Origin: Terriglobia bacterium
GTDB lineage: Bacteria; Acidobacteriota; Terriglobia; Terriglobales; Acidobacteriaceae
Assembly: GCA_020072645.1 (NCBI GenBank)
Contig: JAIQGK010000006.1
Coordinates: 1 to 64,000, forward strand
Length of the DNA: 64,000 nucleotides
Direction of reading: 5' to 3'
The translations under genes were made by a program, and so were the position numbers. Shown here piece by piece: positions 1 through 8,961 of the stretch. The first letter of the stretch is position 1. Each line of letters starts with the position of its first letter. The notes under the pieces were generated by a model. The model did not search any database and was not told the origin of the DNA. It was given only the letters and a program-made list of their open reading frames with translations.

Positions 1-133
1 ATGGCAATTTGCTGGAAACTCGGATGAAAATCACAGCCTATAATCTTCATTGGCGGCTCCTTTCGTTCCGAGTCTTGGTTTTCGTCAACTCAAGTTTACT
101 CGGCACTCGTTAGGAGCCGTCGTTGTTATGAAA

Positions 134-460
134 TCAAGGAGTCGTTCCCATCATGGTGAGGTGCCAGGTCTTGCCGCGGCTGATAAATGACACTTCAAAA
201 TTCGGGACCGAAATAACATTAGCCCGGTTGAATGGGAGACCGAACGTTCCGGTCTGAATCGTGGAAGCGGGAGCCCCGTGAACGAGGCCAGTCTGTGGAT
301 TGATGGCGATGGGGCTGATCCGTTGATATTTAGGCGACGGCGACTCAGTGGCAGGCAAGTCTTTCACGGTGCCCACGTCAGGCAAGCTCTGGGAAAATGC
401 ACAAATGGAAAAGAACAAAGCGATGAGAACAAAGGGGGCAACTACGACGCGGTGGGTCAC
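134..460 (-). CDS. small secreted protein of unknown function
   Basis: A 108-residue protein read from a GTG codon with a good ribosome site (AGGAG, 5 bases before the start). Residues 1-23 form a signal peptide: a basic start, a hydrophobic core around VLIALFFSICAF, then SQS at the likely cleavage site. The mature part is short, has no cysteine, and shows no domain I recognise. The upstream region is non-coding on both strands. The product is probably exported. The call as a real gene rests on the ribosome site plus the signal peptide, not on homology. Confidence 0.55.
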   Translation of the reverse strand: MTHRVVVAPFVLIALFFSICAFSQSLPDVGTVKDLPATESPSPKYQRISPIAINPQTGLVHGAPASTIQTGTFGLPFNRANVISVPNFEVSFISRGKTWHLTMMGTTP

Positions 461-812
461 GTGCTCTCCTGGGCCGAAAAACCAACACCCTGTTCACAAC
501 CGGAGTTGAGGCGGGTGTTTAAATAAATAGATGCAGAAAACCCGTACCAGGAGCGGAAGGCTTTCACCAGGCCTGTTTAAACGCTTGAAAAGCAAGGAGA
601 AGCAGCCCTGACCGGCCTCCAGCAGGGTACCCGTACCGTTGTGCTCTTTCCAACAGCTTTGTTCGCCTATATTTATTAGCGTGTGCAGAACCACCATTAA
701 GCAAGCACAGTTTTGAACAGGATTGCAGTGGTTTTGCCCGCCAGCGGCTACTGTAACGATTGAAGCGAATACCTGATTTGCGGCAATTGCCGGGAAAGGT
801 AGACTTGAAGAC
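461..812. other. intergenic, no gene seen
   Basis: About 350 bases between two small divergent genes. Overlapping minus-strand open frames here (up to 147 codons) have no plausible composition, no ribosome site and no recognisable motif. No RNA gene or clear terminator was seen. Confidence 0.4.
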
Positions 813-1097
813 ATGAGCTCCAGACACGCCAAATTGATGTTCCTTATTTTGATCGTGCTGGTGACTCTCCTGTTTTTCGTGCATGTGCCCAGCGGCGGGT
901 TCCAATCAAAGAATGGTCCCACCACGCCAGTCAACAATCTAGACCTGCGAGTTGCGCTGGCAGGACTGCTGCTTTTGCTTGGTCTAGGCGGAATCGCTTT
1001 TTCCCGCTGCCTTGCCTTGAATCCCGTGTGCCATTTTTCCCCGATCGCTTTGCATTATCCCGATGCCAGCATCATTGGCGTCGCTCTCCGCTGCTGA
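813..1097 (+). CDS. small two-helix membrane protein, unknown
   Basis: A 94-residue frame with two hydrophobic stretches that look like membrane helices: residues 7-24 (KLMFLILIVLVTLLFFVHV region) and about 47-66 (LRVALAGLLLLLGLGGIAF). A weak purine-rich site (AAAGG) lies upstream of the ATG. The C-terminal 30 residues are unremarkable and could be frame read-through. No family is recognised. It could be a genuine small membrane protein or a chance open frame; the two well-formed helices favour the first. Confidence 0.4.
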   Translation: MSSRHAKLMFLILIVLVTLLFFVHVPSGGFQSKNGPTTPVNNLDLRVALAGLLLLLGLGGIAFSRCLALNPVCHFSPIALHYPDASIIGVALRC

Positions 1098-1171
1098 TTT
1101 AGTTCTCCTCTATTGTCTGCGCTGGCCAGCTTTCTGGGCCGGCAGTTGCGTGTTTCTTTTTCGCAAACAAA

Positions 1172-1378
1172 ATGGAGAACACAATCGTGCCAAAGGAAAA
1201 TCATTTTCACCTCCAGGCGTCTAATGCCGCGGCCGACTGGAAGATTATCGAATGCAAGAAACACCTGCTGGTAATCGACGTAGCCGGCAAAACGCTGCGG
1301 TTAGTTTCCAAACCGCTGCGGTTCAAAGGCAAACCGCAGTACAAAGTACCGCCGGATTGCGATCCCCGGATGTGGTAA
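1172..1378 (+). CDS. small hypothetical protein
   Basis: A 68-residue basic protein with alternating hydrophobic residues (WKIIECK, LLVIDVAGKTLRL) that read like a small beta-rich domain, ending in PPDCDPRMW. The opposite frames at this place have poorer composition. No ribosome site is obvious before the ATG and no family is recognised, so the gene call is tentative. Confidence 0.35.
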   Translation: MENTIVPKENHFHLQASNAAADWKIIECKKHLLVIDVAGKTLRLVSKPLRFKGKPQYKVPPDCDPRMW

Positions 1379-1515
1379 AGACCGTGAAAGGGCACGGCTT
1401 CGATTCGTGTCCCTGAACTTGAATGGTAATCGCTGGAGGATGCGGCCCTAAAGAACGGCGTAACAGATTTTATAGCCCATCGCGACTGACGAAGATTTGC
1501 CGCCAATCAGGATGA

Positions 1516-2172
1516 TTAAACTTTTAGATGGATCGCGTGGTCTGCGAGAGTTCTTGGCTGGGCGTGTTGGTTCAGAAAACTCAAGATCGCTTCCACCACG
1601 GCGTCTTCGCCCATGGCAGTATTGATCATGGCGTGATATACGGGGCGGTTTGGCCACTCTGTGTGGAAATAATTTCTGATGAACGCCGCGCGCTCTCGGT
1701 CAACCGTATCCACCAGCGCCTCAGCCTTTGCCTGTGTGTTGCCCTCAGACACCAGCCGTCGCACCTTGTCAGCCGTGGGAGCGTACAGAAAGATGCGCAG
1801 GGCGTCTTTGCGGTGTTGCAGAAAGTGCTGTGAACCCCGGCCCACGATCACGCAATTTCCCGCGCCCGCGGCTTGCTCAACTACTCGCTGAGAAATCTTA
1901 AAGATGCTGTCTGAATCCAGCATCTCCACTGGCGGGCCGCCGCGATAGCCTTCTGAACTTCCCAGCGCAAATGATTTGAGCAAGCGCTGGTAAAGCGGGT
2001 CCCGGCGTTCTTCGCGTTGCGCCACCGCGGATTGTTCGCAGTGCGCATGCCGGGCAATCTCTTGTGTAAGCTGCTGGTCCCACAGCTTCCAGCCCAGGCG
2101 GGAAGCCAGTTTCGCCGCAATTTGCGCCGCGCCAGAACCATATTCGCGCTCGATGGTTATGATTCGAATCAC
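1516..2172 (-). CDS. cytidylate kinase-like family protein
   Basis: A 218-residue protein that begins MIRIITIEREYGSGAAQIAAKLA. This is the P-loop style opening of the cytidylate-kinase-like family (Cytidylate_kin2): 'ITIEREYGSG' followed by a helix that carries the usual lysine. The middle shows VVEQAAGAGNCVIVGRGS, typical of these proteins (the 'NCVIVGRG' strand), and later DRERAAFIRNYF, which resembles the LID region (DxxRxxFxRxYF). The family is predicted to be an NMP-kinase-like P-loop transferase; its substrates are mostly unknown, so a true CMP kinase role (Cmk) should not be assumed. It stands alone, with no operon partner, on the minus strand. Confidence 0.85.
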   Translation of the reverse strand: MIRIITIEREYGSGAAQIAAKLASRLGWKLWDQQLTQEIARHAHCEQSAVAQREERRDPLYQRLLKSFALGSSEGYRGGPPVEMLDSDSIFKISQRVVEQAAGAGNCVIVGRGSQHFLQHRKDALRIFLYAPTADKVRRLVSEGNTQAKAEALVDTVDRERAAFIRNYFHTEWPNRPVYHAMINTAMGEDAVVEAILSFLNQHAQPRTLADHAIHLKV

Positions 2173-2481
2173 GCTGCCCTCAAAAACTTAGATGCTCTCC
2201 GGGTCTCACCGCGTAAGCAGGATTTTAGGCTTTCTTGCCGGACGGCAAAACTGTACGGGATTCGGGGGATTTGGACAAGTCCAATTCGGAATTAGCGGGT
2301 CCACCGTGGAAGGCGTATCACAAACTCAAATCGCACAAAAAGGAACCCCCAGTACAAGAATTCCAACAGCAATGGCCCAAATCCAATTGCGCTTCGTAGA
2401 ATAAATTACCTGAAGACATACAGGTGGTTAAGTTCATTGTCGCACCAATTTGTGCTTTAATTGCCGCCCAGGAGGTGCACG

Positions 2482-2912
2482 ATGCGCAAGTCAATTGCAG
2501 CGGTCCTGTTCATGATGTTTATGACCTTTTTGGCCTTGGCGGCCAATCCAGCCGATGATGTAAAAAAAGCGGACCAGGACTGGGCAAAGGCGGCGGGATC
2601 TAAAAACGTTGACCAGTTCATGAGCTTCATCACGATGACGCCTACGTGTCCGGCAACGACGGCAAGTGGGTCCACGGCAAGCAGGCAATTAAAGATCTCT
2701 GGTCAAAAATGCTGGCTGATCCAAACTTCAAGCTGAGCTGGACTGTGGACACTGCCGACGTGTCAAAAGATCTGGGATACACGCGCGGAACATTTTCCGG
2801 CAGCATGGGCAATCAGCCGATGTCCGGCAGCTACACCACGGTCTGGAAAAAAGATAAGGCCGGAAAGTGGAAAGCCATTGTGGACATTGCCGCGCCGGCT
2901 TCAGGACAGTGA
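2482..2912 (+). pseudogene. secreted DUF4440/SnoaL-like protein, frameshifted
   Basis: The start at 2482 (ATG, RBS GGAGGTG at 2471-2477) encodes a signal peptide (MRKSIAAVLFMMFMTFLALAAN) and the first helix of a SnoaL-like fold (ADDVKKADQDWAKAAGSKNVDQFMSF). The reading frame then breaks near 2628-2640. The continuation lies in another frame from about 2636: DDAYVSGNDGKWVHGKQAIKDLW and so on to PASGQ and the stop at 2912. Adding one base at the break gives an unbroken 143-residue protein of normal family length, so a single-base deletion is the simplest account. It may be a real pseudogene or a sequence error. Family members are ketosteroid-isomerase-like small domains of varied function. Confidence 0.8.
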
Positions 2913-2945
2913 CAGCGTTCAAGTAAAAGAGGTCCTGCGAAGAAA

Positions 2946-2983
2946 AATGCCGTCCAGCTTTAGCTGGACGGCATTCTGTTTTG
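2946..2983. terminator. bidirectional rho-independent terminator
   Basis: A perfect 13-bp stem (2946-2958 with 2963-2975) with a TTTA loop. It is flanked by T-rich sequence on the plus side (TCTGTTTT) and by A-rich sequence on the other, so it can serve both converging genes: the frameshifted DUF4440 gene and the S53 protease. Confidence 0.85.
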
Positions 2984-2992
2984 GTCGATTCG

Positions 2993-5900
2993 CTAGTTTA
3001 CTGTCAGCGTCAACGGAGTGGAGTGGACTAACGGTCCGCTGGTGCCCGTAACGGTTAGGTGATAGACGCCCTGCGTTGCGCGATGATCAACCACAAACGT
3101 CAGGGTTGACGAGCCGCTGTTTGTGACGGAGGTCTGAGAAAATGTTGCCGTCACCAGTGAAGGCACGCCGGAAATGCTTAAATTCACCACGCCGGTAAAG
3201 CCGTTCACTGCGCCAATTGTCACGGTATCAGTTCCACTGGAGTTGCGTTTCACTGTGATGGAGGGCTGGCCTAGTGTGACGGTGAAATCCGCAGCCGGCA
3301 CGGCATCAACTTGCAGCGTGACTGAGGTCGTGTGTGTAAGCGTTCCATCCGAGCCGGTGATGGTCAACGGATAAGTACCCGGCGGAGTGGAGTTGTTGGT
3401 GGTGATGGAAAGCGTGGTGCTGCCCGAGCTGCTCAATGAAAGAGGATTGAACGTCGATGTCGTGCCGGCCGGCAATCCGCTGACGCTGAAGCTCACCGTT
3501 CCCGAGTAACTATTGATCGGCGTCAAAGAAACCGAGTAGCTGGTGGACTGGCCTACCAGGATCTCTTGACTCGTGGGCGAAGGCGTTAGCGAAAAATCAG
3601 GCACCAAGATCGTCAGCGTGGCCGTGGTCGAGTGCACCAGTGGCCCGCTGGTCCCAGTGATTGTAAGCGTGTAAGGTCCACCTGGAGTGTTGGCTCCCGG
3701 CACAATGGCCAGAGACGAAAGCCCTGAGCCTTGTACTGTCGATGGGTTGAACGTTGCAGTGGCTCCGGGCGGTAAGCCAGCGATACTCAGGTTCACAGCA
3801 CCCGTGAACCCACCGGATGCGCTGACCGTGACTCCATAGCCGATATTCTGGCCCTGGTTTACAGTCTGTGACGTTGGGGAAACTGAAATCCCAAAGTCGC
3901 CTATGGCAGTTACAACCAGAACTACCTGAGTGGTTGCCGTGGAGACGCCATCGCTCGCGGAAATCGTCAGCGGATAAGTTCCCGGCGGCGTGAGTGGAGA
4001 GGTGGCTGAAGTTGAAATTGTGAGCGAGCTCGTGCCGGACGCCGTAAGGCTGGTTGGACTGAATACCGGCGTTGTTGAAATCGGCAGGCCGCTCACACTA
4101 AAGTTCACCGTGCCCACGTAACCGCTGGCCGTGGTGAGAGAGACTGTGTAGGTGGCCGACGTGCCCTGCTGTACCGTCACGCTTGCCGGGCTGGCTGAAA
4201 TGCTGAAGTTTGCTACCACAAGAGTCACGCTGGCGCTGTGCGTCAACACTCCGTCGGTCGCCGTGATGACCAGCGGATAGCTGCCGCTCGGCGTGGTGCC
4301 TGCCGTGGTTGTAATCGCCAGACCCGAACTTCCGGATCCGGTGACTGAAGGCGGAGTAAAGACCGGCGACGCGCCGGCGGGCAGCCCGCTTACGCTCAAG
4401 CTGACCGTTCCCGTATATCCGTTCAGTGCGGCGACTGTTGCTGTGTAATTCGCTGTGTTTCCCACAACCACAGTTTGCGTGGCCGAAGACGCTGTCAGAG
4501 AAAAGTCAGGCGCTGTAATCACAAGTGTGACGGAAGCCGTGTGAGTCAAAACTCCGTCTGTGCCTGTGATCGTCAGCGGATAGCTGCCAAGCGGTGTAGT
4601 TGCCAGTGTGGTGATGCTCAGCGATGAAGTGCCTGCTCCGCTCAACGTTGGAGGAGTAAACGTTGGGCTTGCGCCGGCAGGAAGTCCGCTGACGCTGAAT
4701 GTCACCGTGTTCGAATAGTTGTCAAAAACCGATTCTGTGACTGTGTAAGTTGCCGTGCTGCCCTGGTTCACGGATTGTGAGGCAGGAGCGGCAGCCAGTG
4801 AGAAGTCAGGTGTGCCGTTGTTGTTCCAGAAATTCACCATGTTGCTGGCGTCCACTGAACCCCAGCCGGTCACCAAATCATAGCCAACGCCCGCGCTGAA
4901 TCCCGCGATTCCCGGGACGGTGTTGTTTCCGGTCGTGGTGTCATGATAAACGGCGATGCCGCCGCCAAACTGGTTCTGCCCCATGGTATAGAAGACTGGA
5001 TTTGCGTTACCTTGCGCCGCTCCGGTTTTCTGCACGACTAGAGCCATCAATCCGGCAAAAGAAGGTGAAGCTGCTGAAGTTCCGCCCACTGCGGCCAGTC
5101 CGGTTGTGCCTGTGGTATGGCCTTGAACAATGATGTACCCGTCATGGCCTGCCGAGCTCAGTGACACGTCAGGAATATCGCGTGCGCCGTCCACCGGCAC
5201 GCCCGGCCCTGCCTGGAATACGGGTTTTGCATACACCTGGCTCGCGCCGCCGCCTGTGGCGAACAAGCCTGATCCGCCCGGTACCGAACCGCTTTCATTC
5301 CATGCGATCTCTGGGATGTAGCTCAGGGCTGACGACTGGTCAATGGGATCATTTGCCGCTGCCCAGAAATTGCCCGCTCCTTCATTGAACTGCGTGCCGC
5401 CGACGGCAATATTGTTCGGCGTGGAGGCAAGACCGTTGACGTTGACTCTTGTGCCGACCAATGCGCTTGAAGAATCGCAGGCTGCGGCGCCGCTGTCTCC
5501 CGCGGATACAAAAGCCGTGATTCCTTGTGCCGCTGCTTGCGCCCACAACGTGTTCCAAAAGTTGTTTCCCGCCGCCTGCAGCGTGAATTCACACAGCCCA
5601 AAGCTGGTGCTCATGACATTGGCAAGGTTTGTGTTCACGACGAACTGTGCCGAGAGGGCCACGCCGTCAGTGGCGCCGGTCTGCGATATCACGAAGTCGA
5701 TCGTTGCATTCTTCGCGACAGCGCCTGACCATTCCACGTCCAGGTCAGCTTCAGTTTCCTCCGGGCCGCCGAGATCTCCGGGATCGGGACCGTTGTGGAT
5801 AAAGATCGGATCTTTGGGGGCCAGGCCGAAGAAGCTGCGGAAGAACTGGACATCGGTAAGATTGATGTCAGTGCGGCCAACAATTGCAATTGTTTGCCCC

Positions 5901-6628
5901 GTTCCGTCAATTGCCGGAACCGCGTTGTAAAGCGGTTTGACGTTGTAAATAGTGGCGAAATCGCCCGGCGCAAGGAAGTGCGCGCCAGCCGCGTTGGTAA
6001 AGTCGGATGGCAGCTGGCTTGCCGTACTGTTCGGATGCGTCGTGAAATTGTGCAGGGAAACCACGCCTTGCACTAGTCCGGCCAGCGCTCGTGGAATGCT
6101 TGGATCGGTGGCATTGGCAAAATGCATCTTCCCATCCACTTCATAGTTGCGGATGTTGGTCTGGAACGCGCGTTCCACCTTTTGCACGTCGCCGCTGAAG
6201 TTAATCCACATGCGGCCGTTCCCAACTTCATCAATGCTGAAGCCGAATTTTTTCAGCCAACCGCTGGCGTCGGCAATGTCCTGGTCAGTAGGGCCAAAAC
6301 GCAATCCGAACTCTGCGGGAGTGACCCATTTGTGGTAATTGGGCGACTTCGGGTTCTGCTGGTCTGCCAGCAACTGCTGCAAATCCGCCTGCGCGTCCGG
6401 ACGCACTGACAACAGCAGGACCATTCTGTTCATCGGCATGGCCGCATTTGCGGACCCGCGATCAAATTCCGCGCGAGCCTGCGGGTGCACGTTTCCATGC
6501 AGCGTTATGCGGTCGGCTTCGTTGATGGTGCGTTGGGCTAAAGCGGCTGATGAGAGCATCCCGCTGACGAGCATGAGCAGCAGGGTGCGGAGCAGTAGTC
6601 GGGTGCGACCACTCGAATGGCTTTGCAT
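2993..6628 (-). CDS. secreted S53 (sedolisin/kumamolisin-type) serine-carboxyl protease with Ig-like repeats
   Basis: A 1211-residue exported protease. Order: signal peptide (about 1-31, ending ALAQ), pro-kumamolisin activation domain (about 40-195, with the 'NYHKWVTPAEFGLRFGP' signature), S53 catalytic domain (about 220-605), then six tandem Ig-like repeats of roughly 95-100 residues to the C-terminus. Each repeat opens with a DFSL/NFSI-type strand and has the 'SVxxGxxxxYxVxV...SxSGLPxG' pattern. The predicted catalytic residues are Glu293 and Asp297 (ETEADLD) and Ser518 in GGTSAASP; the oxyanion Asp is in SAGDSG. Enzymes of this family cut proteins at acid pH. The repeat tail suggests surface display or polymer binding (inference). 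The gene is monocistronic and shares a terminator with the converging gene. Confidence 0.93.
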   Translation of the reverse strand: MQSHSSGRTRLLLRTLLLMLVSGMLSSAALAQRTINEADRITLHGNVHPQARAEFDRGSANAAMPMNRMVLLLSVRPDAQADLQQLLADQQNPKSPNYHKWVTPAEFGLRFGPTDQDIADASGWLKKFGFSIDEVGNGRMWINFSGDVQKVERAFQTNIRNYEVDGKMHFANATDPSIPRALAGLVQGVVSLHNFTTHPNSTASQLPSDFTNAAGAHFLAPGDFATIYNVKPLYNAVPAIDGTGQTIAIVGRTDINLTDVQFFRSFFGLAPKDPIFIHNGPDPGDLGGPEETEADLDVEWSGAVAKNATIDFVISQTGATDGVALSAQFVVNTNLANVMSTSFGLCEFTLQAAGNNFWNTLWAQAAAQGITAFVSAGDSGAAACDSSSALVGTRVNVNGLASTPNNIAVGGTQFNEGAGNFWAAANDPIDQSSALSYIPEIAWNESGSVPGGSGLFATGGGASQVYAKPVFQAGPGVPVDGARDIPDVSLSSAGHDGYIIVQGHTTGTTGLAAVGGTSAASPSFAGLMALVVQKTGAAQGNANPVFYTMGQNQFGGGIAVYHDTTTGNNTVPGIAGFSAGVGYDLVTGWGSVDASNMVNFWNNNGTPDFSLAAAPASQSVNQGSTATYTVTESVFDNYSNTVTFSVSGLPAGASPTFTPPTLSGAGTSSLSITTLATTPLGSYPLTITGTDGVLTHTASVTLVITAPDFSLTASSATQTVVVGNTANYTATVAALNGYTGTVSLSVSGLPAGASPVFTPPSVTGSGSSGLAITTTAGTTPSGSYPLVITATDGVLTHSASVTLVVANFSISASPASVTVQQGTSATYTVSLTTASGYVGTVNFSVSGLPISTTPVFSPTSLTASGTSSLTISTSATSPLTPPGTYPLTISASDGVSTATTQVVLVVTAIGDFGISVSPTSQTVNQGQNIGYGVTVSASGGFTGAVNLSIAGLPPGATATFNPSTVQGSGLSSLAIVPGANTPGGPYTLTITGTSGPLVHSTTATLTILVPDFSLTPSPTSQEILVGQSTSYSVSLTPINSYSGTVSFSVSGLPAGTTSTFNPLSLSSSGSTTLSITTNNSTPPGTYPLTITGSDGTLTHTTSVTLQVDAVPAADFTVTLGQPSITVKRNSSGTDTVTIGAVNGFTGVVNLSISGVPSLVTATFSQTSVTNSGSSTLTFVVDHRATQGVYHLTVTGTSGPLVHSTPLTLTVN

Positions 6629-6918
6629 TTCGTCCCTCTTTTTCTCTCTAAACTTTGTTTGTTTTGTTGGAGACTGCTTGAGGCAGGAAGTTCATCAGGG
6701 CCAAAAAGCGGCGCGCAAGGTTTTCAAAACCTTGAGATGATCCGGAAGGACACTCGTCAACCAGCCGTCACTGTGAACCGTTTTGCTTAGAAAGCGCTTA
6801 AAAATGGATTAGAAATTCTAAGGATCTGTAAGCGCCTCTATGAAGTCGCCCAGGTCGCTGGATTCCGCCCCGGATAAAATTCTCTCGACTCGATCTGAAA
6901 GAAGTACAATTTGCGGCG

Positions 6919-7635
6919 ATGAAGATGCCGAGCAACAGACCAACGATGCGGGCCATGGCTGCAGCAAGCGCGATTGCCATAATCTGCAGCATCTGCGCGG
7001 CCCAGGATATTCCATTCGCGAACGGAATATGGGCGAGAGGAGATTTGGTCATACTCTTTGCGAGGTTGAGCAGCTGCGGCGCACCGTATCGGCCTGTACA
7101 GCCGCTTGTATCCACGGACGGCGGTAAGACATGGGGCGTAACCGGTCCTCTCCTGGAAAGCAGTGATCTGGAATATTTTCTGGATACCGGTTCCGAACTC
7201 TTCACCGCCGGAGAGGACATTGCAGAAGGTCCGGCGCACGATCCGTTCTTGCTCATTTATCGCAGGACTGACAATGCCTGGCAGCAATCTGAGATTTACG
7301 ACCAAGCCAGTGAGTTACTGGGAATTGCGCGCGAAACAAAGACCGGAGGATTTCTGGCCTGGGTGCGCCACCTGGAATTGAAAAATGACGATTGGTCGGG
7401 ACCCATTTTTCTGCACCGGAGCCTGGACGGGGGAAAAACGTGGAGTGTCGTCAGAAAGGTAAGACGCGTTCCGCGTACAGCGCCGGGGCTTCGTTTCTTC
7501 CGGGAGCACCTCGACCAGAGCGGGTCGTGGCGGCTTACCAAGACCGGATCTCGTGCGGAGCGTCGGCAGGACGATGGCAAATGGCATCTGGTTACAATCC
7601 TGCCATTGCCAATCCAGAAGGACTGCTCTAACTGA
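6919..7635 (+). CDS. secreted BNR-repeat / sialidase-like protein, unknown substrate
   Basis: A 238-residue protein with an N-terminal export signal (AMAAASAIAIICSICAAQ) and two Asp-box-like motifs, 'STDGGKTWG' near residue 65 and 'SLDGGKTWS' near 168. These are the hallmark of BNR/sialidase-type beta-propeller repeats (SxDxGxTW). With only two boxes and 238 residues it is shorter than a full six-bladed sialidase (about 350 or more), so it may be a partial propeller, a divergent one or a truncated gene. No arginine triad of true sialidases can be assigned. The start is uncertain: Met1 lacks a strong ribosome site and Met10 is an alternative. Confidence 0.6.
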   Translation: MKMPSNRPTMRAMAAASAIAIICSICAAQDIPFANGIWARGDLVILFARLSSCGAPYRPVQPLVSTDGGKTWGVTGPLLESSDLEYFLDTGSELFTAGEDIAEGPAHDPFLLIYRRTDNAWQQSEIYDQASELLGIARETKTGGFLAWVRHLELKNDDWSGPIFLHRSLDGGKTWSVVRKVRRVPRTAPGLRFFREHLDQSGSWRLTKTGSRAERRQDDGKWHLVTILPLPIQKDCSN

Positions 7636-7643
7636 GAGCGGCG

Positions 7644-8252
7644 TCAAAGTTCCTTTGGCGCTGCGTGCCTTGTCAACATCCAGGAAAGATGCTTCTTCAC
7701 GACCGGCCATTCACTCACGATGATGCTGTAGGCGCATGTATCGCGGATCGTCCCGTTCGGCAGGACTTGGTTGTTCCGCAATATCCCGTCCAGCTTGGCT
7801 CCCAGCCGCTCAATGGCCCGCCGGCTCGCGTGATTGAAGAAGTGAGTGCGAAGCTCTACGCAGACGCAATTCAGGGTTTCAAAAGCATGCGTCAGCAAGA
7901 GCAGCTTGCACTCTGTGTTTAGCGCGGTGCGCTGCATGCTCTTGCGATACCATGTGCCGCCGATCTCCACACGCCGGTGCGTCTGGTCAACATTCCAATA
8001 GCTTGTCATGCCCACAACTTTTCCAGTGCAGGCATCTCTCGCGGCAAAGGGAAGCATCCCGCCTTTCGATTGGCGATCCAGCCGCCGCTCGATTTCAGCT
8101 TTCATCTGCGAAGGCTCGGGGATCACCGTGTACCACAGCTTCCACAACTCCCCGTCTTGCACTGCTTCAACAAGATCGTCATGGTGGGCATGTGATAGCG
8201 GTTCCAGGATCGCGTGCGTGCCACGCAAAGTGATGGGTTCAGGCCAGGGCAT
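7644..8252 (-). CDS. GNAT family N-acetyltransferase (RimJ/RimL-like)
   Basis: A 202-residue protein; the start at 8252 was chosen because AAAGGAG precedes it at good spacing, while the longer frame has none. It begins MPWPEPITLRGTHAILEPLS, the usual opening of the RimJ/RimL branch of acetyltransferases, followed by 'GKVVGMTSYWNVDQTHRRVEIGGTWY' (core beta strands) and 'NHASRRAIERLGAKLDGILRN', which is the conserved end of the acetyl-CoA site (N-x-x-S-x-x-A-x-x-x-L-G). Such enzymes acetylate protein N-termini or small amines; the substrate is unknown here. The gene runs toward the sialidase-like gene, with 8 bases between them. Confidence 0.85.
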   Translation of the reverse strand: MPWPEPITLRGTHAILEPLSHAHHDDLVEAVQDGELWKLWYTVIPEPSQMKAEIERRLDRQSKGGMLPFAARDACTGKVVGMTSYWNVDQTHRRVEIGGTWYRKSMQRTALNTECKLLLLTHAFETLNCVCVELRTHFFNHASRRAIERLGAKLDGILRNNQVLPNGTIRDTCAYSIIVSEWPVVKKHLSWMLTRHAAPKEL

Positions 8253-8557
8253 GATCACTCCTTTTCTCAACAATAATGTGTATGGCAATGTAGCAAACCA
8301 GTTTCTTTCTTAAATGAACTGAGGGGTTGGAGGTATGACTGCAGCTGAGACACAAAGGCTAATTGCCAGTTGCTAATTGCTCGCTGCTGCACTTAACAAT
8401 CTTTGCCTGCCACTTAACTTTATGCGTTTCTTCAAACCGCTTCGTTATTTTGTTGCGTCCACTTTCGCCGCGCAGTTATAAGACTAGAGACGGACACGCC
8501 CGTGTTGACGCACGGACGGTCCCTAACCACAAATCACCTTCAATCGAAAGGCGACCT
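8253..8557. other. intergenic, no gene seen
   Basis: The divergent promoter region between the acetyltransferase and the small protein at 8558. It contains a phrase (8360-8385) in which TTGC and AATTGC are repeated several times, of the low-complexity type also seen near 52380. No operator could be named. Confidence 0.35.
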
Positions 8558-8830
8558 ATGGCTGACACAGATTCTAGCAGCGCACCAAAACCCCACGTCT
8601 ACGATCTCCTCAACAATCTGAACGCATCATTCGCCCGCGTTCATCGCAACATGGAAGCATTGGAAAAGGTTGGTATTTTCGACCCGCTCATGATGCAGAC
8701 TCTTAACCGACAGTCGGAGCACCTTAGGGCAGGCGTCAATTGCCATCTGCTCGGGGCCATGCGCCGCATTGAAGAGCGTGACCGCGAGAAATTTTCGCAT
8801 CCACCCAATCAGGAAATTCCAAATTCCTAA
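8558..8830 (+). CDS. hypothetical protein, 90 residues
   Basis: The start at 8558 is preceded by GAAAGGCG and gives a compact, largely helical protein (MADTDSSSAPKPHVYDLLNN...). The first 65 codons of the longer open frame look non-coding. The sequence is rich in Leu, Asn and His, with 'RVHRNMEALEKVGIFDP' and 'GAMRRIEERDREKFSH' as likely amphipathic helices. No family is recognised. A hairpin follows the stop, which supports this as a discrete transcription unit. Confidence 0.55.
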   Translation: MADTDSSSAPKPHVYDLLNNLNASFARVHRNMEALEKVGIFDPLMMQTLNRQSEHLRAGVNCHLLGAMRRIEERDREKFSHPPNQEIPNS

Positions 8831-8837
8831 ACAAACG

Positions 8838-8856
8838 ACCCGCCCGCAAGGCGGGT
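8838..8856 (+). terminator. hairpin after the 90-residue gene
   Basis: A 7-bp perfect GC-rich stem (8838-8844 with 8850-8856) with a CGCAA loop, 7 bases after the stop codon. There is no real T-run after it, so it may be an imperfect terminator or an mRNA 3' stabiliser. Confidence 0.45.
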
Positions 8857-8961
8857 TCGTCGTCTGGAACAGTAACTTTATCCCAGCGGCAGTCGGTAGA
8901 GCTCCGTTTTGTCTCGGCTGAATGTTAAGCTTACCTGCTGCGGCTTGCCGGAGGATCAGTC

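Noticed and set aside
5343-5930. 195-codon plus-strand frame inside the S53 protease
   Set aside because: Shadow of the protease catalytic domain.
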